Below, piece by piece: positions 58,051 through 64,000 of a stretch of 64,000 bases of DNA. Position 1 is the first letter of the stretch. Each line of letters opens with the position of its first letter. The stretch spans positions 249,259,394 to 249,323,393 of the forward strand of contig OY856188.1 in NCBI GenBank assembly GCA_963693315.1, written 5' to 3'. This stretch comes from Diogma glabrata. Lineage: Eukaryota; Arthropoda; Insecta; Diptera; Cylindrotomidae. The notes below the pieces were generated by a model, which saw only the letters and a program-made list of their open reading frames with translations, was not told the origin of the DNA and did no database searches. The position numbers and the translations under genes are program-made.

Positions 58051-58670
58051 ATTAAAATGCAATATTTAAAAATATACTTTTTTAATATGTAAATTTTTTT
58101 TTTTGTATTTTTTTTTATTTTATTAATAATCATATAAATTTCCTTATAGTAACAATTTGAATTTGATTTTTTATTTTAATGAATATCGATTTCGACTTAC
58201 GTCATCCTCAGTTCTTAAATTATTATTACAATCTTTGCTTAAACTAATGTCTTATATACCATTTAAACTGCTATTTTTTATTATTATGTCATATATTTTG
58301 TTAGTTTTAGTGTTGATTTTATCATTTAAAATGTTGTTATTGTTTTTATGTTTATATATTTCTATTTCTTCCTATCTATATAGATGTTGTCCTTTTCTTT
58401 TTTTATGTAATATGGTTGAATTTGTGTTGATATTGGTATATTTGTGTTTTTCTATTTTCAAATGTTGGGCATATCTGGATTTTGGAACACTTTTATTAAT
58501 TTCACTGGTGTGTTCAATAAATCTTTTTGTGAAGGACCGCCCGTTTGACCTATATAAAATTTACTACAGTCATCACAGGCAATTTTATAAACATCTGTGT
58601 CTAAGGTTTGGGTTTTTTGGTTTTTAGGTAATTTTCTATTTTATTTTTGTTTTTGTAAGCTGCAATATTG
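58051..58670 (-). mobile_element. Penelope-like element, 3' portion (inverted copy)
   Basis: The minus strand encodes the GIY-YIG endonuclease part of a PLE (NGRSFTKRFIEHTSEIN, RYAQHLKIEKHKYTNINTNS) and the 3' end. It is the inverse of 59172-59782. It lacks the RT portion. On the plus strand a long hydrophobic frame (58157-58627) is only the antisense shadow of this domain. Confidence 0.8.
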
Positions 58671-58781
58671 TGGCGGTCTGTATTGATTTATTATGTTAAT
58701 ATGATGAGTTCCCATTTCTATTAGTTTTGATTCTTTTAACTTTTTTAATTTCAATTTTTTATTTCACTTTTCTTTTTTATC

Positions 58782-59782
58782 GTGCTTTCCGTATCATTCT
58801 TTACTGATTCCATTTATTATTTCATCCGAAAACCAACCCAAACGGATCAAACAATAAATATTAAATCACATCATCCATTCCAACATAAACTAGCTGCATA
58901 CAACCACATGATCAATAGATTGAACAATGTACCAATGAATGCAGAAAATTATCAAGACGAATTAAATAATATAAAATACATAGCCAGTAAAAACGAAAAT
59001 AAAACGAAATAATTGACACATTAAATAGAAAACATAAAAACAAGAAAAATTTGCAAACCCTAACAACACTGAGGAATAAAGAAAACTTAGCAGGCAAAAA
59101 ATACATAGGCGTAACATATAATGAAACAACCTTCAAAATAATGCAAAAAACTTTAAAAATATATGGATATATTGCAGCTTACAAAAAACAAAAATAAAAT
59201 ACTAAATTACCTATAAACCAAAAAACCCAAACCTTAGATACAGGTGTTTATAAAATTGCCTGTGATGACTGCAGTAAATTTTATATAGGTCAAACGGGGC
59301 GGTCCTTCACAAAAAGATTTATTGAACACACCAGTAAAATTAATAAAAGTGATCCAAAATCCAGATATGCCCAACACTTAAAAATAGAAAAACACAAATA
59401 TACCAATATTAACACAAATTTAACAATATTACATAAAAAAAGAAAAGGACAACATCTATATAGATAGGAAGAAATAGAAATATATAAACATAAAAACAAT
59501 AACAATATTTTAAATGATGAAAGCAACACTAAAACTAATAAAATATATGACATAATAATAAAAAATAGCAGTTGAAATAGTATATATATAAGACATTAGT
59601 TTAAGCAAAGATTGTAAATATAATTTAAGAACTGAGGATGACGTAAGTCGAAATCGATATTCATTAAAATAAAAAATCAAATTCAAATTGTTACTATAAG
59701 GAAGTTTATATGATTATTAATAAAATTTAAAATTGAAAATAAACATATTAAAAAAGCATATTTTTAAATATTGCATTTTAAT
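58782..59782 (+). pseudogene. Penelope-like element: RT tail, linker and GIY-YIG endonuclease
   Basis: PLEs encode an RT related to telomerase followed by a GIY-YIG endonuclease. The frame at 58782-59012 holds the RT C-terminus: DSIYYFIRKPTQTDQTIN, HPFQHKLAAYNHMINRLNN and AENYQDELN. A linker with KKYIGVTYNE and several frame changes follows. The endonuclease frame (about 59237-59575) has TGVYKIACDDCSKFYIGQTG, SFTKRFIEHTSK and RYAQHLKIEKH, giving the GVY...YIG catalytic pair and the downstream Arg/Glu region. One in-frame stop falls after GQHLYR. The 3' end lies near 59782. The upstream RT palm is absent, so the copy is 5'-truncated. Confidence 0.85.
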
Positions 59783-59902
59783 TCAAAAGTGACAAAAGCA
59801 CACAAACAGTGAATAATATGGAAAACCATAACAACACATATAATGAATTATACATTGCAAAAGAAATTAAAAAGCTATGAAATTCGATTTATTTGTTTTA
59901 GA

Positions 59903-60266
59903 ATTGGTCCAACATTGTATTTAAATATTAATCCAATGTGTACAAATAATAATGGTACGTGGTTATCATTTAAGGTTAAAACAACATTCAACCAATTTTA
60001 TTTTAAAGCTTGTCTCAACGTTGTTCAACCTTAAAACAAGCATGGCTCAATGTAAAAACAATCCTTTGTCCTTACCTGGGTAGTATTGGGCCAGCATTGT
60101 ATTTAAATATTGTTCCAATGTCTAAAAATAATAATGGTACGTGGTTATCATTTAAGGTTAAAACAACATTCAACCAAGTTTATTTTAAAGCTTGTCCCAA
60201 CATTGTTCAACCTTAAAACAAGATTGGCTCAATGTCAAAACAATCCTCTCTGCTTACCTGGGTAAT
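59903..60266 (+). repeat. Two 182-base tandem units
   Basis: Units 59903-60084 and 60085-60266 share ATTGGKCCARCATTGTATTT, GGTACGTGGTTATCATTTAA, and CAACCTTAAAACAAG with few differences. Each ends in CTTACCTGGGTA. Two short frames crossing them are not genes. Confidence 0.8.
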
Positions 60267-60620
60267 AGATAACAAACGCAGCAAACCCACTTTTAGAAAC
60301 GCAATTAGAAACGTGGTCCTGTAACTGGCATGTCTCTGATGTAACTTCTATGCCGGACCACGCACTCATATTCTTTAACACAGAACACCCATAGAGAGTA
60401 CTCTCCATTTTGTGAACCCCAGGAAGACCGACAGGGATCTCTTTAAAGTACATCTTCGGGATAATGTAGGCGATTGTGGCAGGATCAACTCAGGATGCCT
60501 GCAGGATGTTATCACCGAAGCTTGCCACCGATATTATCCAATTGCCAAGTCTAAAATAGCCAGAGATCTTGGTGGAATGGCAATTTAGAGAGGATGAGGA
60601 ATAAAAATCGGAAGTTCTTC
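60266..60620 (+). pseudogene. LINE-D endonuclease C-terminal piece and ORF2 linker
   Basis: NKRSKPTFRNAIRNVVL (60269 on) corresponds to the NxGNxPTF.....vLDLTL segment. NWHVSDVTSMPDHALIFFNT (about 60313-60372) carries the final DH pair, where most LINEs have SDH. FVNPRKTDRDLFKVHLRDN follows, the normal link into the RT half of ORF2. Two frame changes occur. Together with 57170-57364 this shows the composite insertion lies inside the endonuclease and that its middle portion is lost. Confidence 0.75.
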
Positions 60621-62335
60621 AACAAAGCATAAAGAACAAACACCGGGACGGACGGAGTACCAATCAGCTACTACAAACTACAACAAAGAACTCAGACGAT
60701 CGAAAAGGGATACATAGTTTGCGAGACCTCTGCGGAACGATTGACAGTCTACCGGCTGCAGCTCGACTCCAAAAATGGCTTGCGTCTGATCACACAAACT
60801 GTCTGGGTTCAATCAGCAGGCTGGATGGTACCTACACTACCATCTGCAATGAGACTCTAGAAATACTATAACAGACCCACTTCCCGGCTTCTACATGCGT
60901 GAGCTTGGCTGAGGAAAATATACCAAACTATAGTTCGTTGGATACTGAAACTAGGCAGGTTTCAGGCCAACTAGCCAACAGAATTTTCTCCTCCAGTAGA
61001 ATGATTTAAGCAATCAAATCGTTCGGACTGTTTAAATCTTCAGGAGGCGACGGAATATTCCCAATCTTCCTGCAAAGAGGTTTTGTAGAATTACTTTATT
61101 ACTAACTTTACTTTAGAATTACTTTATTAGCTAACATTACATTATATATCTACATATTTTATTATATTTTATATTTTATTTTGTGTATGTGTTGTATGTA
61201 GAGGTAGGGTTGTACATAATTATTTATATTTAAAGCGCAATGCAAGTGCCATAATAATTCACACTGTGCATTACTACCAACTCTCACCCATAATTAATTA
61301 TTGGTGTTGAATTTAAATGAACACCATAGTTTAACTACCATTCTCTTATACCTCAAGCGTTTGTTTATCGCTAGTTTTAGTCTTTCGTACATTCCTTATA
61401 CATGGGGAGAAGTTAGAGTAGTATTCATACCCAAGCAGCAAGCCAGGAAAGAAATCGAATGAAGCCAAATCATACAGACCTATAAGTCTTACATCTTTTT
61501 ATCTGAAAACGATGGAAAAGGTGATGGATTACTACATTCGGCATGTATGTCTTAAGTAAAACCCGCTCAACTCATGCCAACATGAATACCAAACTAGAAA
61601 ATTAACGGAAGCGGCATGGCGTTAAGTCGTGAAAGAGATTGAGAGCACATTACAAGGAGACACTTGTATGTACATTTATGGACATACAAGGGGCATTTGA
61701 TAATCTTCTTTTCCAAGCTATTGCTGAAATGGCCACTACGAAAAATCTAAACACGTACATTTTGGAGTGGATCATCAACATGCTACAGAGTCGGAAAATT
61801 ACAGATACACTATAAAATACATTGGTAACTGTCAGGGCTTCTAGAAGATGTCCCCAGGGAGGGGTACTCTCTCCGTTGCTCTGGCTGCTAGTTACCAATC
61901 TTCTAAATAGATTGAAAAATTCTGGCTTCACTACTGTAGGCTACGCCGACGATATAGCAGTCTTAGTGAGAGAAAAGTATGACTCTACTGTGACTAAACG
62001 AACCTAGGCAGCCTTGGGCCTCGTAATGAATTGGTGCAACGAAGTGGGGTTATCTGTCAATACACAAAAAACTAGTACCATATTCTTTACTAACAGCAGG
62101 AGTTTTAATTTCAATCCTCCTAAATTTAAAGGCGAACGGATACAACTTATAGTCAGAGAGATTAAGTATTTGGATGTGATCCTAGAAAGCAATCTCACTT
62201 GGAACTCACACCTAAAACATATCTTGGACAAAGCAAATAAGGCTTTCTTCGCATGTAGAAACTTGTTTGGAAAAATCTGAGGATGAAGTCACAAAATAAT
62301 ACTTTAGTTACATCAAAGTATTATAAAACCCATAC
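60621..62335 (+). pseudogene. LINE-D reverse transcriptase
   Basis: The pre-RT linker runs to about 61090 (GGDGIFPIFLQRGFVE is the last piece). After an insertion the RT resumes at about 61348: LKRLFIASFSLSYIP, GEVRVVFIPKQQARKE, then KSYRPISLTSFYLKTMEKVM in pieces. An eroded palm follows (61640-61700) where FLDI is unreadable. The frame at 61822-62007 contains RRCPQGGVLSPLLWLLVTN and VGYADDIAVLV (61933-61965), an intact catalytic motif. WCNEVGLSVNTQKTSTIFF and IKYLDVILESNLTWNSHL follow in the 62014-62280 frame. Stops near 62008 and 62280 break it. Confidence 0.85.
61090..61345. repeat. Insertion of about 250 bases inside the LINE-D RT
   Basis: LINE-D protein sequence stops at GFVELL and resumes with LKRLFIASF about 250 bases later. 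Between them is A/T-rich sequence starting with a duplicated TAGAATTACTTTATTA (61086 and 61112). It has no clear terminal repeats and no coding content. It may be a SINE-like or MITE remnant. Confidence 0.5.
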
Positions 62336-62339
62336 TGTC

Positions 62340-63400
62340 ATACGCAGCGGTGGTTTGGTGGTCTAACACAAACCAGATATCTGCTCAGAAAGTGCTCACA
62401 AAAATACAAAGACTTGTGGGCCTCTGTGCCACAGGTGCTTTTAGAACTACACCAACATCTGCAATGGAGACATTTCTCCTACTTCCTCCATTGAACCAAT
62501 ATATTAGTTCTGTAGCAGCATTTAGTGCTCTCAGACTGCAGCTAGTGGAAATACTCATGCCTGGTAGCCTAACCGGCCATCTAACGATCCTCTCGGAACA
62601 TCAGAACGAAGTGGAGACCTACTACATTTCGCACTGTATGCCATATATCACTGATCTAGCTAGATAAATAGTTTATTGTAGAAATAGGGACAGGGAAGAA
62701 ATCCATGGATCACAAACCAATGAAGGCACTGGTGCAGGGGTGTTTGGTCCCAGGGCCAAACGGGCGTTAGCACTGGCTGTCTCTGCAACAATACTTCAGG
62801 ACGAAATCTTTATCATCAACTACTGTACAATGCTGTGTGCCAAAAAGGAATACAGCAACACAGATATATACATTGTTGTTTATAATCAGACGACGCTATT
62901 GGCTCCAAATTCGACGCGCTTCAATTCAAAGCTAGTATGGGAATGCTACAAGAATTTACAAAAAATTGCAGAAAATAACCGCGTTACACTTGTGTAGGTA
63001 CCTGGTCACATAGGAGTATACGGCAATTTAGTAGCAGACTTGCTAGCAAAGAACCAAGCTAGCCAAAAACCGTGATTTGAATTAACCAAGAGTTCGCTCA
63101 AATGCATTATCCAAAGCTGGGAACAGGAAAAAAATAAACAACTATGGTGTGTGCGGAAAGATCTGCTGCACTCAAAAAAGTTTTTAGGCAACTTCCCCGT
63201 CTCCCTTCTTAAGACAATCGATTTTGAGAGAGTCTCTGAAGATATTAACATAGTGCGTGACAGGACAGGTTCCGACAACTTACCACCTTAACAAATTAGG
63301 CCTTGTTGCGTTCGTCAGATTCAGATTGGGGAGCTCGGAGGCGGAAACCATGGCACACATTATCTGAAACTGCACTGAACTTGCATGGTGCAGATACAGA
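62340..63400 (+). pseudogene. LINE-D thumb, RNase H and start of the Cys/His tail
   Basis: SYAAVVWWSNTNQISAQKVL and QRLVGLCATGAFRTTPTSAM (62350-62667) are the RT thumb. The RNase H begins IHGSQTNEGTGAGVFGPR (about 62700), where the first catalytic Asp of the usual DGS is replaced by His. LLAPNSTRFNSKLVWEC follows in the 62740-62997 frame. After a stop, VPGHIGVYGNLVADLLA (63000-63050) gives the last RNase H motif. A frame with RDRTGSDNLPP and then a degraded tail lead to the break at about 63400. Confidence 0.75.
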
Positions 63401-63403
63401 TGT

Positions 63404-63500
63404 AAATTTACCCGTAAAATATTTTTATGGTAATTTTACCGTAAAATTACCGGTAAGATTGGTAAAATTGGTAAAATAGGTAAAATATAAAACTGGATCA
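63404..63500. repeat. GGTAAAATT simple repeats with palindrome
   Basis: GGTAATTTTA-CCG-TAAAATTACC forms a stem at 63429-63451, followed by several GGTAAAATN units. It begins exactly where LINE-D is cut off. Confidence 0.6.
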
Positions 63501-64000
63501 AAAAATTAAATTATGGTTGCATTTTTAATTAATTCAAAATGTACGACCATATCACAATCATTTCTATAGTTTATAAAAACATTAGATGCAAATCAAATAT
63601 ATTTTTATGGAGTTAAATATACGAAAATCGGCTGTTGTTTATACTTAGCAGTACATCTGGAAAACGGACAACACGTTGTTTGCATATCTGCAAAAATGGA
63701 ACAAATTCTGGACCAACTGGCTACAACGATGACTGCTTTCTTCACTGTTATGTCGAAGTTATGCGTTTGTAAGGACAATATTATATTCGAAAATATTTAC
63801 GTATTAATATTACACATGGAATGAAAATGTAAAATCATTTGAACGGCACAAATTCAAAAAGTGAGTCTACAGACAACCAAGCATATTCATTGAAACTTAA
63901 TATATGTTCAAACTATATGCGATGCATCCCAATCTAGATAGATGCTACTTTTATCGCATGTGGTTGGAAAATGAGCCCGGTTCAACGTTTTTTCAACATT
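63501..64000 (+). other. Spacer with one short open frame at the right edge
   Basis: A 42-codon frame from an ATG at 63696 to 63824 begins MEQILDQLATTMTAFFTVM, reminiscent of the start of some LTR-element gag proteins (MEQ-LxQL). It is too short to call, and the rest of any element would lie beyond the window. Confidence 0.2.

Larger units (their letters stand above)
57365..60265. mobile_element. 2.9-kb composite insertion with TTACCCAGGT ends carrying a PLE pair
   Basis: TTACCCAGGT at 57365-57374 and ACCTGGGTAA at 60256-60265 are exact inverted copies, and the outer LINE-D sequence resumes immediately after. Inside, from left to right, are a GGCCAAGCTTGG-rich stretch (57395-57800), a large inverted repeat formed by two PLE copies (58051-59782), and two 182-base tandem units (59903-60266). 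The first of those units also ends with CTTACCTGGGTA. No target duplication is evident. The arrangement could be one composite transposon or several insertions at one spot. Confidence 0.5.
55400..63400 (+). mobile_element. LINE-D, RNase H-bearing LINE split by insertions
   Basis: The same element type as LINE-B: leader, ORF1, endonuclease, RT with an intact YADD, RNase H and the start of the Cys/His tail. It is interrupted by a 2.9-kb composite at 57365-60265, which replaced or deleted the middle of the endonuclease. A further insertion of about 250 bases in the RT lies at 61090-61345. The 5' limit near 55400 is estimated from the change in composition, and the 3' end is cut at about 63400 before the element's natural end. 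LINE-B and LINE-D are clearly different families. Confidence 0.8.

Noticed and set aside
58157..58627. 156-codon hydrophobic plus-strand frame resembling a membrane protein
   Set aside because: It is the antisense of the inverted PLE endonuclease copy; the matching minus-strand frame at 59290-59553 shows the same artefact.
1..64000. CRISPR arrays, tRNA or rRNA genes, bacterial-type operons
   Set aside because: I looked for regular spacer arrays, B-box-like GGTTCGA words with cloverleaf context, and rRNA words, and found none. The transposon content is eukaryotic.

Overview
The window looks like intergenic DNA from an AT-rich arthropod genome, most likely an insect. It holds no intact host gene that I can identify. 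The evidence is the transposon set: insect-type LINEs carrying a C-terminal RNase H, a BEL/Pao and a Gypsy LTR relic, a Penelope-like element (PLE), a CR1/Jockey-type LINE, a non-autonomous hAT element, a Tc1/mariner-like MITE and several foldback repeats, all in A/T-rich spacer. All coding remnants carry stops and frameshifts.

Layout. 1-1875: 3' part of a LINE relic (A). 2201-2283: a hairpin. 3640-4440: first copy of an interspersed repeat, called family M here. 5814-8400 (minus): Gypsy gag-pol relic. 8578-10668: non-autonomous hAT element with an 8-bp target duplication, inserted on the gag side of the Gypsy. 11.4-16 kb: a cluster of foldbacks, including a 348-bp near-perfect palindrome. 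15.9-16.8 kb: a second repeat family (N). 16800-19635: BEL/Pao relic. 21.8-22.1 kb: minisatellite. 22215-23710 (minus): CR1/Jockey-type LINE. 24.8-30.3 kb: mostly featureless, with doubtful exon-like pieces. 30324-31149: TA-flanked MITE. 31.5-33.9 kb: R1-like LINE relic. 36-44 kb: more family M copies, one with a nested MITE. 47101-52223: LINE-B, complete in length but dead, with a 10-bp target duplication. 53670-54074: a fragment resembling an insect gustatory receptor, ending inside a foldback. 55.4-63.4 kb: LINE-D, split by a 2.9-kb composite insertion that carries a head-to-head PLE pair.

These sequences do not form a working pathway. They record nested insertions: hAT beside Gypsy, MITE in family M, and a PLE-bearing composite in LINE-D. 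The best candidates for something undescribed are the PLE composite with its own short terminal repeats, the long uniform palindrome at 11.4 kb, and the cluster of CpG-bearing foldbacks at 12-16 kb. Everything here comes from reading the sequence and hand translation; no database was searched.
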